A stretch of DNA of 64,000 nt from Tyto alba (Eukaryota; Chordata; Aves; Strigiformes; Tytonidae). Within the stretch, counting starts at the first letter, position 1; each line of letters opens with the position of its first letter. Made by a program: the position numbers and the translations under genes. Positions 1-10,239 of the stretch are shown one piece after another. Where the stretch lies: contig NW_024881279.1 of the NCBI RefSeq assembly GCF_018691265.1, forward strand, positions 6,911,243 to 6,975,242, given 5' to 3'. The notes under the pieces were generated by a model. The model had not been told where the DNA came from. It worked only from the letters and a program-made list of their open reading frames with translations, and made no database searches.

Positions 1-690
1 ATCATGGCCTACTGCCTGGTTCTCACCTCTCACATGTTGTGGGGTCCAGCTATGCCAAAGTTCACCCCAGGTCCTGAAGGAGAAGGGTCCCATCTCACCT
101 TGCTCTACTTCAGACCTTGCTTTCAACATACATCCCAAACTTGTATAAAATCACTGTTCATCTCGCACACAGAGGCAGACATCTGTATCTGACAGCTCAT
201 GTGGGACCAGAAAGCCAAGTACTCCACATGGCAGTAAGGAAATAACTACACAGTTAACAGCCTGTAGCCTTAATCTGCAAACACCCAGGCTTTGGTACTG
301 TCCCTACCGACTTCTGAAGAACTGATCACATGCTCCAAATTATTCAACTATTCAACATATCTGCAAGATTACAGGTTTAATCTACACATCAATTTGTCAT
401 GACAATATACTTTAAGGAGAGAAAAGTAAAGAAAGTTCAAGCCCTGATCTTCCAAACCTTGCTTGCTTCCTGACTTGGTTGTGTTGGACGTGACTGACAC
501 ACTAACCATTATTGAAGCGACAGAGTTAAACCAAAACAAAAACAAACCCCAACCACCACAAAACAACCCCAAATAAACAAACAAAAAACCTGAAGCACAG
601 AACTACTTGATTCTGTCAGGTCAGGACTCTGATAATGTATCACACAAGTCACTTCTCTCACTTTTCTGCCCCCGCTTTTTTTCTGCAAAT
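1..690. other. Unique noncoding sequence
   Basis: No recognisable gene. The segment is AT-rich and includes an A/C-rich low-complexity patch at about 536-590, built from runs such as aaacaaaaac and accacaaaac, which resembles an old retroposon tail but has no identifiable body. A minus-strand GTGAGA donor-like site lies at about 93-98. Its upstream frame is interrupted, so no exon is called. Confidence 0.5.
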
Positions 691-706
691 AGTTATTGTA
701 CCTTAC

Positions 707-808
707 CCTGAAAAACAGAGGACCCCACTGTGTCTGTGATCAGGGGGTGTTTTAGAGAACCCCAAACATCTCCAACTATTAAAACCATTGGATTTGCAGC
801 AGCTCCAG
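707..808 (-). CDS. Possible internal coding exon (unidentified)
   Basis: Read on the minus strand, this 102-base segment is open in one frame. It follows a CTAACAG acceptor preceded by a pyrimidine-rich stretch (CCCATTCCTTTCCTGC) and ends at GTAAGG, a good donor. It begins in phase 1 and ends in phase 1. The translation contains ANPMVLIVGDVWGSL, and I recognise no family. A second good acceptor, TTTGCTTACAG, lies about 50 bases further upstream (near 858-868) and would lengthen the exon in the same open frame. The phase fits the candidate exon at 1129-1273. Open segments of this length are common by chance, so this is a weak call resting on splice signals and phase only. Confidence 0.2.
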
Positions 809-1128
809 CTGTTAGATTGCAGGAAAGGAATGGGAACAAGCTGCTACCCAAGTAAAAAGCATACCCAGTCTGTAAGCAAAGAGTCAACACAAAGATCTTA
901 AGGCTTCATGCCCAAACCCAAGGGATGTTGCTTTCTTAAGACATGATATTCAGAACCACAGAGACTAGGATGGCAGGATCAGCCCCTCTGGAACACGGCA
1001 CCAAACTCAGTCACACACTTCGCTCTGAGCATGCTCCCAGCTCAGGAAGAAATCTCTAGATACAGTTTTAAACACATAACTAATGCTATGAAGCTCAGAG
1101 AGACATAATCTTTTCTCTGTGCACTCAC

Positions 1129-1273
1129 CAGAAGTAGACTCAGCGTAAGTGTGCGCAGAAATGCCTTGCTGATTCAGGCCCCACACAGTGACTGGGTCAC
1201 AGGATAATTTATACAACACTTTCACCTGCTCTTGATCTTTCAAACTGAATTTCTCCGGTGGAATCACCTGCAC
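1129..1273 (-). CDS. Possible internal coding exon (unidentified)
   Basis: A 145-base minus-strand segment is open from the acceptor GGTTACAG to the strong donor G|GTGAGTGC. It starts in phase 0 and ends in phase 1, which suits the candidate exon at 707-808. The translation contains FSLKDQEQVKVLYKLS followed by DPVTVWGLNQQG, of ordinary soluble-protein composition, and I recognise no family. Against it, the acceptor has almost no pyrimidine tract, although a branch-point-like AATAACTC lies about 20 bases upstream. A nested acceptor GTGCAG would shorten it by six bases without changing frame. The surrounding open frame is 96 codons, within the chance range for this window. Confidence 0.22.
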
Positions 1274-4210
1274 CTGTAACCTTGGTGAGTTATTTCATAC
1301 TGTGTCATCCTAATGGCCAAATCATAAGTGACCCAGATAATTGTAATCTCAAACTCCTTTCTGGGCACATGGATAAGGAAGCTCTGCAGAGTTTCAGTTC
1401 CATGAACAAGATGACAGATTTGAATGAAACGATGGAAAAAAAAAAAAAAATCAGTTCTCAACAATCATCTTTGTTCTCTGCAGACCCACTGAGTACACAG
1501 AGCATCTTGCCTGTGTTCTGGCTTCAGTACAGCAGAAGTCCCCTGGCAGTAATCCAGGGATGGCCACTGAGCCCTGGTGCTTTCAGAGGTCACCTTCTCC
1601 AGCCAGCAGAGCAGAGCAAGGGACTGTGTGAAGATGCTCTTGAAGTCTGCTCTCTTGCCTGACTTCTATAGCCCTTCAGAGTCCTCATTCCTATACCCTC
1701 TCCTGAGCCCCAGCCCTGCAAAAAGCATCAGGCCTTTCGCCAGCACCAGTGTGGAACATTGCAGCTTCTTGCACTTGTGGCTTATCTCTTCTATCTGCTT
1801 TAATTTGTGGAAGATATGTGGAACATGAGCCCCAAGCCTGGATGACCAGTCTGTACATGGTATATGATGTTTATACACATGCACTGGAACAGACTATACA
1901 TACACATTCAAAATTGCTGTAATCAGGAAATGAGCCATGAAATGTGTAAGCGATTGCACATTAATAATCTGTTTTATAGCTTAAATTAGAATCTTTGAAA
2001 TTTCACAGCCAGAGACTTTTAAATAGGTCAAAAATGTGGTAATCACACTTAATGATCGCACTGTGATATGCGCTGCATCGGAGCTAGGAGTGAAGAAACC
2101 TGAGCAGAATGGGTAAGAACTACTTGCACATTCAAAAAAGCATTTAACAAACCTCAAGTGATTTTTATTCCAAAACCAAAACACATAGCCCAGGCAAGAA
2201 GTTTTTTGCTTTTGGTCCTGCTCTTCAGAAATAAGCTGCAAGATTCCATATGATCACAGAGATCACATGCTGTGCCTCTATCTTCCTTTTAGTTGTCACT
2301 GCAGATTTGCAAAGACTCTGGATTTGACCCCTTACAACTAGTGAGCATTTAGTGGTGGAAAGAAGGCCTTCCCCAACTGAGAAACACGGTTTATTATTGC
2401 ACTTGCCCGTGCACATTTTACCCCAGGTAGGCAGAGTTAAAACACATTCCTGGGTATCGGTTTTTTGATTTCTTTTAAACAAAAGAGCAAGAATCAACAG
2501 ACCAATTGCAGTAATCTTCTAGGCTCCAAACCAGGGAAACCCTTCACAATTTTTTCTAAGTTTAGACACATGCTTATGTTCTCTTTACAACAGCCTGACT
2601 TTAGGTACAATAAACCTGATAGAAAAAATTGTGGAAAGAATGAAAATTTCAGTAAAATAGACAGTTGCTGCTAATTAATCCTGTCCTGTCAAGCTGCTGA
2701 GGCATAGCCAAAAAGGTAAACCAAGAAAAAATATAAACCAGTTATATTCTGTGGAAACAAAGTCAATGTTTGTCTACTGTGAAAGTACAAAGTCAGCAGG
2801 GGAGACTGCTTGGAAGCTTATACGAAAGCAGGAGAGAAATGTTTTTTTGGTTTCTTTTTTCCTCTAGTCAAACTTGGCTTCTTCTAAAAAACAAAGAAAG
2901 GCAAAAGATGAAAGGCCTTCTTTTCTGAAGCCAAAGATGAAGGATACAAAGAATATTAATGACTAACAAGTCTGTAAATGCCATGAGCTTAGCTGTAGTA
3001 GGGACAAAAAGGAAGAACAGCACTACTATTAACTAATGAAGTTTCTGATCTAATGAGCAGTGATGATGTCTGATTGGGTCATTTATGAAAAGAAGTGTTA
3101 GTTCAGAAGAACACAGGTTCCCTACAGAGGATAAAAGGAAAGAGGGAAAGATGCCATTATATACATGCAAAAGCACAGGATGGTTATGGTTCATTCACAG
3201 AGCACGTAAAGGTAGTAAATTCCCAATTAGGGCTTGTCTGTCCCTCACACATGTTCGTACATGCAGGTACACCAGACAGCTGTTGCAAATTTGTCACTTG
3301 CCTTATATTACAAAATATAACAAATCGCATTTCCTAAAGGAAAAACTTCAAAGCACACAGAAGCTTGCTTTTGTCCTGGTTATTGGATCTGGAGCAAGCC
3401 TGCCTGGCCACTGCAGCTTCCCAAGACCCCGGCATCCCGCAGCGATTCGGGAGGGTCTAACTGACAAAGGACAGAGCAGCAAGGGAGGCAAGTGCCAGCC
3501 TCTCCCCTCCGCGCTGTCCTGCACGAGCACAGCCGTGCAAGATCAGCACAAAGCATGTTCCTCCATGTTTGAAGTTTGCCCGTTCTCTTTCGAGAAATTC
3601 TTTTAACTTAAGGAAATGAAGCACAATAAAACCAGGAATTAAAAAACCCCAACAACCCAGCGCCAAAAGTGACACAACGCAAACTTCAAATTTGGAAACT
3701 GATTCATTTGCCAGCTCATAAGCATACACACCTAGCATGTCTATATTTATATGCATGGACTCGGGCTCTCTGCTCTGTGGAGGCATTCTGAGTATTTTTA
3801 AATCAGCGAGAAATCAAGAATCACTGCACTTACAGGAGAGAAGACGGAAAAATCCCCCTTTCTCTAAGTTCCAACCATTCAGGTTACAGGTGTCTTGACA
3901 CAGCAGCTCTCCTTGCAACATCCAGCAAGACTAAGAGCCCGGATGGATACAAAATCTTTCCTGAGATTCTTTCCCTTGACAAGCCACTGCTCACTCCTGC
4001 AGACAGGCTGGATTTTGGATTGGAGTCTGAGCCAGTAGATGATATGAGAAGCCTTTGTGTTGGAATGGCAATCTGGGGAGCATTCTGATCGTGTGAAAGA
4101 TGGCAATGTTTGACCAAGTACTGCCAGAGAGCTGTGCTGCTGTCCCTACCTTATGGGGCTGGGAATTAAAAGCTGCAAGTTCAATGCCCAGCTTTGTCCA
4201 TAACCCACAG
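1274..4210. other. Noncoding sequence, no gene seen
   Basis: No supported gene. It contains a run of 15 A at 1436-1450. A plus-strand open frame of 173 codons lies at 3085-3606, and its second half overlaps a locally GC-rich patch with a few CpGs at about 3400-3545. That frame has no recognisable domain, no splice context and no flanking support, and its length is within chance expectation. Confidence 0.5.
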
Positions 4211-4214
4211 TGGT

Positions 4215-4330
4215 CTCAGCAGATCAAACTCTCTCAGCATCTCCTTCTAGAAAACAGGGATAACAACACATCTCAGCAGCATCACAAGGGTTTGTTAATG
4301 CTTGTAAGCACTTTGTAGATAAGGAACATC
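4215..4330 (+). repeat. Old MIR/L3-type repeat fragment, 3' part
   Basis: The stretch has the layout of the 3' half of an old amniote SINE/LINE tail. It runs from an aaacagggataacaaca block, equivalent to the MIR 'aaatgggataataata' segment, through acaagggtttgttaatg, to tgtaagcactttgtagat, which resembles the 'tgtaaagcgctttgaga' terminus. Divergence is high and the match is from memory of the consensus, so the family assignment is tentative. Confidence 0.4.
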
Positions 4331-4339
4331 AAGACAGCA

Positions 4340-5700
4340 GTTCGCAGAGGGATTTGGGGCACAGACAGATGAAAATCCAAAGTACTCATATCATACACTC
4401 TTTTTAGACAAGCATAGAGGCAGATCATCTCCTTGCATTTTCTGGTTGTGGGCTTCATCCTCTCAACATACTGAGCACCCTGCCTTTGATCCAAAAAATG
4501 AGTCCAGGGAGAATATTCAAAAGGCTTCATGTTAATCATATGCTTAAATCCTCTGAATATATAAAGAGGGCAAAAGAAAAAAGCGTGCCCCAGCTCTAAA
4601 ACAAACACAAATTCCCAGAAGTTATATTTAGGACATGAGCAAACATTTGATCAGCAAAGGAAAGTCCTTTGCTACACACCTGCTAAGCTTCTACAACCCT
4701 TAAGAAAACTGCAGCTGGGAAAAGTGTCCAGAGCAAGTTTGCTTAGACAAAACATTTCTAACATAACCAATGCGATACTATTAGAAAGACGCACCCCAGA
4801 GTATCTGAACTGCTGTTCCATAGGCAGAGCAGACCTTGAGCAAGGAAATGAGAAAAAAATAATAGTTTACTAAGGTACTTACCACACAGATTTAAACGTA
4901 TGATTATTAAATCATTTGCTACTATTAATTCCTTCATTTATTAGCTGTCTACTGAGAGAGTACAGGTCTTCCTCAGAGAACAGGCACTGCCACCTAGACC
5001 TCACAAACACCACGTGCCTTGCAGCAGCCATCAGCAGCACCTAGAAAGCATCCTCTCCTAACGCTGTATCAGAGTGCAACAATACTAAGCAAAAGGCATC
5101 GGATTCCCCTTAAAGCCTTGTCCATTTTAAGCACACACCGCTCTCTCTCCGCTATCTGAAACATCTAACTCCTTTTTACAGCCTGCTAAGCTCCTGGCCT
5201 AGCTAATGGTTTGGGGCTGTGAGTCTCCTACGCTCACAGGCTGGGGTCCCCAGAAGTCTCTGCTCTGGCATCAACCCCACTGTGGCTCATTTCCGCAGGT
5301 GCATCAAGTCAGAGGGAAGGACACAGTGCAGCTTTTGCACAGATGAGCTCAGCCTGGCAAGAGCAAGTACCTGCAGCATTAGGGTGCACTGAGCTCCACA
5401 TGGTCACAGACACCCTCCTGCAGAGCAAAGAGGGCTTCAAGCCACGTCCACTACTGCAGCGTGGACATACCCCTGACCAAATCAGCACCTGCAGTGTAAA
5501 CAAATGACTGGCTTCCAGAGAGGATTTTCAAAACTCTGTTAAACAAGCATGTATAGCAAGAAAAGTGTGAGGCGATTAAAGGACCACTATCCAGAGCTTG
5601 ATTGCTTTAGCAGATCTGTAAACATTATCCAGCTTACTCACAGCAACATCACGCTTCGCCAGTGATGTGAAAAGGACAAATCACTGTCACCAGCGTAAAT
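4340..5700. other. Noncoding sequence, no gene seen
   Basis: Ordinary AT-rich sequence. A near-consensus minus-strand donor (G|GTAAGTACC) occurs at 4877-4882, but the sequence upstream of it has stops in all frames, so it could only end a noncoding exon. Another donor-like GTGAGT lies near 5638-5643. Nothing else stands out. Confidence 0.45.
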
Positions 5701-5704
5701 CACC

Positions 5705-5950
5705 CAAGATGCTAAATAAGGCTGCTAATTATTTTTAAGGATTTTTAAAGAATCCTTTAAGATTATTGCCCCCAAATTTGATTAAATATCACTTTAAATC
5801 TTTTCAACTGAACATCATTAGGTGCAGCTGATTTGGTGGTATAATAGGAATGTTTCCTCCTCAACTAATGTCTTCTGTGAAGTGTGCTGTATTTTAACAG
5901 TACACACCACTGTGTATTAATATTTAACTTAATAAATTAGAGGGAGCTGT
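5705..5950. promoter_or_regulatory. Candidate conserved noncoding element
   Basis: An AT-rich block dense in homeodomain-type cores (CTAATTA, TTGATTAAAT, ATTAATATTTAACTTAATAAATTAG) with mixed, non-repetitive composition and no long open frame. The texture is typical of conserved vertebrate enhancers. Conservation cannot be seen from one sequence, so this is inference only. Confidence 0.2.
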
Positions 5951-5988
5951 ATCAGTCCCATCTTACAAAGGGTTAACAAAGTAATTAC

Positions 5989-6030
5989 CTTCCTTGGTTG
6001 GCTGAATTAGAACTATACAAAATGCCATGC
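5989..6030 (-). CDS. Possible small exon with a start codon
   Basis: On the minus strand, a strong acceptor (GCTTCTGCCTCCTCTGAG) is followed after two bases by ATGG in good start context (G at -3, G at +4). Thirteen codons (MAFCIVLIQPTKE) lead to the donor AAG|GTAATT, ending in phase 1. It lies downstream of the CpG-island leader exon and could supply its start codon. Its phase would permit joining to the candidate exon at 707-808. It is very short, and such combinations arise by chance. Confidence 0.15.
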
Positions 6031-6039
6031 CTCAGAGGA

Positions 6040-7840
6040 GGCAGAAGCATATGCCTACCTTCACCTGCCATAAACCAAAAACCATGAGGGATGGAATTAC
6101 ATCGTTGGGCGAGGCTGTAAGAAGTCCAAGGGAAGTTAACGCAGCAGTAGAAATCCTGGTTTTGTTTCTCCACCTCCTTTGCAAGACACTTTGCTGTCCC
6201 AAGGTTTGTAGGTACTACAGAACAACACAAAGTTCACAGCTATTACAACTCATTAGCATGAGCTGGCAGATCCCACCACTGGGGAAACCCTCTGGAAATG
6301 GCTGAATGCCCCAGAAGACACCACCATGACTTTCTCAGCATTTTCCTGGAGGAAGCAGCACTCTCCTTCATGTTGGGGTAAGCTACGAGGCACAACTCCA
6401 AGCCTGTGCAGTCTCAGAGCATCTCTGACAATAAGCTAAGACCTCTTAGATATCTCTAGTGCCTTTGCTTTGTTCTGTGCCGCCATTAATACCAATCAGG
6501 AGGACAACTCTGACAGACTTCATTGCCAGGCACCTTCCCCTGGCTAGAGCCTTGACTCCTCCTTTACTGTTTCTTTGTTGTAATCTATACAGAGCCAGAG
6601 AGTAACAAACAAATGCACTCCTCATCCTCACCCCATTACCCAGTCATCCTTCTCCATCCTACATAGGCAGTCTACTTCTCCTCCCACCCTTAACAAAATA
6701 AGTGACATTTAGAGAGCCCTGGAAAGCAGGGCACCAACAAGGCACATCTTTCCATGAGGAGGAAGGCAGAGACACCTCCAGGCAGGAGGTGCCACTGGCA
6801 GCACTACAGAGCACAGGTATCCCACAGCAGGAGCCAAACCTGGGTAAGGACTTCTGGAATACTCCTTTTGTCTTATATCTGCTTGAGAGCAATAATTAAA
6901 TTCCAGTCTAATTTCCTTCTGATCTACAGCTCTAACTCCTGAATGACTCCTATGAAGTCAGTTACCAATGCAGTATCACTCTGAATTTTTATCATAAGTA
7001 AGGAGCCCATGAAGCTACTAAAGCAATGACAATCTTTTTATCTATGAAACACCTGTCCGGGAAATTTCTTCTCTGGAATATAATTGTCAGTATTTTAGGT
7101 TTCAGTAACAACACAAGATGTGCTGCCACCACCACCCTACTTCGAAAACAGAGGCAGGGAATTGTATTAAAGGACCGTGAAGTCTAGAGAATACAATATG
7201 AACACAAATGGTTCCTCTTCCGCACTTCTCCCCCTCACCTCTCAGTGTTTCATGCTGTGCTAGAGCCTTGCTGAGGGACCAGTGTCCAGTGTGGGCCCTC
7301 ACATGAGCCACCAAAACACCCCAAGCTATCTGGTGTCACCCAGGAACACCTGGGGTACGAAAGCCATCACTGACAGATGGGGGCTGTGCAGCTGCTCCCA
7401 CGTCCTGTTCATTAGGTGCTATGGACACGCTCACGCTATAAGCACATCTTTGACATAACACAGCACGACAATTTCTTCAGAGTCACAGAAATGCAGAGCA
7501 TACAAATAAACCTGAACGCTGAAACCGTTTCATTGTTCATAAAGAATATGCACATTGCACCTGTTACGACCAAGGGCACTGGCTGTGCCTTGGAGCTGAT
7601 TATTCAGCCTCTAACAAGCCTGTCTGTCTGGAAGAACGGTTAAATTCCAGGAGTAAATAAAGCACAACAAAATTGTTTTACAAAAAGAAATCATCACCGA
7701 ATAGACAGAAGAGAGGTCTTTAAACCCCAGGTAAAGAAAACAATCCTCAAACTGACATTTTCCCCTGAGCTTCTTACAACTGCTGAGTCAGTTTAAATTA
7801 AATTTAGCTGAAAGAAGATAACTCCAAGATCGATATTGGT
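6040..7840. other. Noncoding sequence, no gene seen
   Basis: Mostly unique sequence lying 3' of the putative first exon in minus-strand terms, so probably first-intron sequence if that exon is real. No repeat family or RNA gene was recognised. Confidence 0.45.
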
Positions 7841-7901
7841 AAAGTCCTACCCCGAAACAAATGTTTGGGAGTCCAAATGCAGCCCCCCCGCACGTGTGTC
7901 T

Positions 7902-7921
7902 CCCCCCCCCCCCCCCCCCCC
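7902..7921. repeat. Poly-C tract (20 C)
   Basis: An uninterrupted run of 20 C at the edge of the CpG island. The minus strand is a G run able to form G-quadruplex-like structure. Tract length in assemblies is often unreliable. Confidence 0.9.
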
Positions 7922-8312
7922 AGGACTCCTACCAGAGGGGAAGGCAGGACACTCGCCGCGACACGACCGGGGAGCGCTCTCCCAAAGCCCATCCCGACCG
8001 GAGGGACCAGCCCGCCGAGGCGACGCTCCCGCAGCCCCCGAAAGGAGCCAGAGCCGCAGGGAGCAGGTGGCGAACCGGTCCCTGCAGCCCAGCCCCGGCA
8101 CCGCCGCCAGCCGGGCCCCCGCCACCAACACGCGCGGGGCGCCGGCGGGGAGTGTGTATGTGTGGGTGGGGGGTGGGGGTGTTTTTTACGCGGAGAGAGG
8201 GGAACGGAGGAACGCCGGAGAGGGCAGGCAGCATCCCCGGCTGCGGCAGCGCGGTGCGCGGGTACTGGGGGAGGGGAGGGGACCGGGACCGGCCGCGGCG
8301 GGACTCACCAAG

Positions 8313-8405
8313 CTACGCGCGGCTGCTGCCCCCGCTGCCGTCCATGGGGGCGGCGGGGGGACGGGAGCCCGCTGCGGGCGAGAGCCGCCCCAGGATCCGC
8401 CGCAT
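8313..8405 (-). other. Short upstream open frame in the leader (30 codons)
   Basis: On the minus strand, ATG at 8405-8403 opens 30 codons ending in TAG at 8313-8315, with an internal in-frame ATG in strong context (CCCCC-ATG-G) at 8345 giving ten codons (MDGSGGSSRA). Extended upstream without an ATG, the same frame includes about sixteen leucines from the CTC/CTT repeat. It is most simply an upstream open frame in an untranslated exon. Confidence 0.35.
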
Positions 8406-8431
8406 CTGCCCGCCGCCGCGCAGGAGGAGGC

Positions 8432-8490
8432 GGAGGAGAAGAAGAAGAAGGAGGAGGAGGAGGAGGAGGAGGAGGAGGAGGAAGAGAAGA
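8432..8490. repeat. Pure purine (GGA/GAA) tract
   Basis: 59 consecutive purines on the plus strand, built from GAA and GGA units, inside the proposed leader exon. It is flanked by a shorter, interrupted GGAGGAGG block at 8423-8430. Mirror-type homopurine tracts near promoters can adopt triplex structure and vary in length. In the transcript the tract would be pyrimidine-rich. Confidence 0.85.
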
Positions 8491-8724
8491 CCGCGCCGCA
8501 CCGCCCCGGAGCCCCAGCGCAGCCCGGCCGCAGAGCGCCGCCTGCCCGCCGCGCCCGGGATGGGACCGGCTGCGGCGGGAGGGGCGGCCCGGCCGCGGGG
8601 GCAGGTGCAGCCGCCCCGGGGGCGAGGAGCGGCTGGCAGCGGGTAGAGGGGAGGGGAAAGGGGTGAGAAGCGGCTGGAAGCGCCTGTGCGTAACGTGGCC
8701 GGGCGCGAAGCCGTCCCGCGAGGG

Positions 8725-8732
8725 CTTTTAAT
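8725..8732 (-). promoter_or_regulatory. TATA-like element
   Basis: Minus-strand ATTAAAAG, about 25-30 bases upstream of the inferred start near 8700 and about 50 bases downstream of a CCAAT box. Spacing and order fit a minus-strand promoter. The match is a variant, not a canonical TATAAA. Confidence 0.35.
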
Positions 8733-8830
8733 GAAGTACAGATGTTCCCTAATATAATTAGATCGTCCTCTGCCTGATAATTGGCTTTGGCAGTCGTGCT
8801 GATCGAAATCCCGCCGCTGCCGCTCGCTCC
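8730..8830 (-). promoter_or_regulatory. Proximal promoter block with CCAAT box
   Basis: An AT-richer, complex block embedded in the island. On the minus strand it contains CCAAT at 8784-8780, NF1-like TGCCAAAGCCAA spacing at about 8793-8780, and an AT-rich homeodomain-type site (TCTAATTATATTAGG) at about 8763-8749. Non-repetitive AT-rich sequence inside a CpG island suggests constrained promoter sequence. The binding proteins are inferred from motifs only. Confidence 0.4.
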
Positions 8831-8899
8831 GCGGCCGCGCAGCGCTGGGGCCTCCTGCTCAAACTGCGGCTGGAGCCCGCAACTGCGGGGGGGGACCCC

Positions 8900-10225
8900 G
8901 CTCCCGTGAACCCCACATTAAGAAAGCTGTGATTTCAATGAAGGCTTTTGGCTCACAGCAAGTAAAAATAATGGGCAACATTTAGTTACTCATTTCTTAT
9001 GGTGTGTGTCCTTAGAAAGCAAAACGGCTGGGCCGCTGCAGGAAGGGAGGACAAAACATCATAGTTCTACAAATGAAAGGTTATGGCAAACGTTGGGGAA
9101 AAGGCCATTTGTTGAACAGGAGCACAGCACCACTTTAGGATGGCAACTGAGGATGTCCTGGCCAGATGAGCAGGACCTGCACCTTCCTCCCTGCAGCTCC
9201 TTCATTATACCTGTGCTCTCAATGGGCCAGGTGAGCTGCAGCTGGTTAAAACACTTCAGTTCTCCACAGCTTGGTTTGTCTTTAGAGAAATTACCAATGA
9301 GGACACGCTAATACAAGCCAGATGTGTAGGCGTTTTATGCATGTATGTGGGGAAAATGGATCAAGCCCACAAATTCATCTTGCAGAGGACAAGCAGCCAA
9401 CACAAGGTAATGATTTCTAGTCACTACAGGCCCCAGACCAGACTTCTTTCACCTGATGACTCAAAGCTGAAACGTGGCTGTGCCATGCCTGCTGATACTT
9501 GGGCACTGTGAGGAGTGTAAATACTTCAGATAAGCAGGATTAGGGAATTCTCCTAGGCCAGGGTTGCGGAGGGGAGCAGCAGACAGCCTGCACATCTGTA
9601 CCTCTCCCCATACGTCAGCCTAGGCAGTGTCCAAGGGTAGGGCAATCCTGCGTGTTAAGACAAAATGCAGGTTGGAAGTGAGTTCCCCCACCCCCAAAGA
9701 GAGTGTGTCCTGCCCACTCGTCTTGCACAGCCCAGGATCTCAGCCATCAGCTTCTATCCACTTCTTTTTGTTTTACGTGAAGGCAAGTGACTACAGTCCC
9801 TTCCGGCAACAACCAACTTCTCAGCCCACACCCACAATAGGTCACCATCCCATTTTATATTTACCAGTGGTACCAAGACGACACCTGAGGACTGAGAATC
9901 ATTTTGTACCTATGCAAAGGATAAAGGGGTAGCTCTACCCTGAGACTGGGGCTACATCAGCATTAATTCTGGCCTCAAGCCCATGCTCCAAGCCTGTCCC
10001 CTTGCAGGTTTTTCCTCTGGAACAAACTAGCCTCCAGCCAGGCAAGCTCAGCTCTGAGAGAGTGGCTTTGCAGGCCCAGTTTAAAGACAGTTAGAGACAC
10101 GCTGAATTGCATACAGGGACACCAGCTCTCTGCACAAGGATCTCTGCCTTTTCCTCAGCAGGAGCAGTAAATGCTCCTTGTTTTTGTAACAGTGCTCTGC
10201 AGATTTCTGAGGGACACAGGCAGCT
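8900..10225. other. Noncoding sequence upstream of the island
   Basis: No gene supported. A 34-base segment at 9197-9230 on the plus strand lies between a very good acceptor (CTTCCTCCCTGCAG) and a good donor (CAG|GTGAGC). It could be a small noncoding exon of a divergent transcript, but nothing else supports one. Confidence 0.4.
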
Positions 10226-10239
10226 GGGGGGGGGGGGGG
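10226..10239. repeat. Poly-G tract (14 G)
   Basis: Uninterrupted run of 14 G in otherwise unremarkable sequence. Confidence 0.9.

Larger units (their letters stand above)
8309..8700 (-). other. Probable 5' untranslated first exon of a minus-strand gene
   Basis: The lower boundary is a strong donor. Read on the minus strand the exon ends CTTG and the intron begins GTGAGTCCC at 8308. The upper boundary is inferred from the TATA-like and CCAAT elements at 8725-8784, which place a start near 8700. The leader is GC-rich and contains a pyrimidine tract (CTC/CTT repeats in the RNA). Two in-frame ATGs, at 8405 and 8345, read to a TAG at 8313-8315, only a few bases before the donor. Any main reading frame therefore probably starts in a later exon. 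The gene is not identified. A long noncoding RNA would fit equally well. Confidence 0.5.
7850..8900. promoter_or_regulatory. CpG island
   Basis: The base composition shifts sharply from AT-rich flanks to very GC-rich sequence with dense CpG, for example gcgcgctg-type and ccgccgccgcg-type runs and repeated cggcgg blocks. It spans about 1 kb and is densest between about 7960 and 8720, then falls away by 8900. All three plus-strand frames are open for 260-290 codons, a by-product of GC richness rather than evidence of coding. Islands like this mark promoters in vertebrates. The best promoter signals within it point to the minus strand. Divergent plus-strand transcription is possible but not shown. 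Confidence 0.85.

Noticed and set aside
3085..3606. 173-codon plus-strand open frame
   Set aside because: No domain or splice context. It crosses a local GC-rich patch that lowers stop frequency.
4877..4975. Minus-strand exon ending at the donor GTAAGTACC
   Set aside because: All frames contain stops. It could only be noncoding, and there is no independent support.
7836..8731. Three overlapping plus-strand open frames of 261-288 codons across the CpG island
   Set aside because: All frames are open because GC-rich DNA has few stops. The translations are low-complexity Gly/Arg/Pro/Ala text with no domain.
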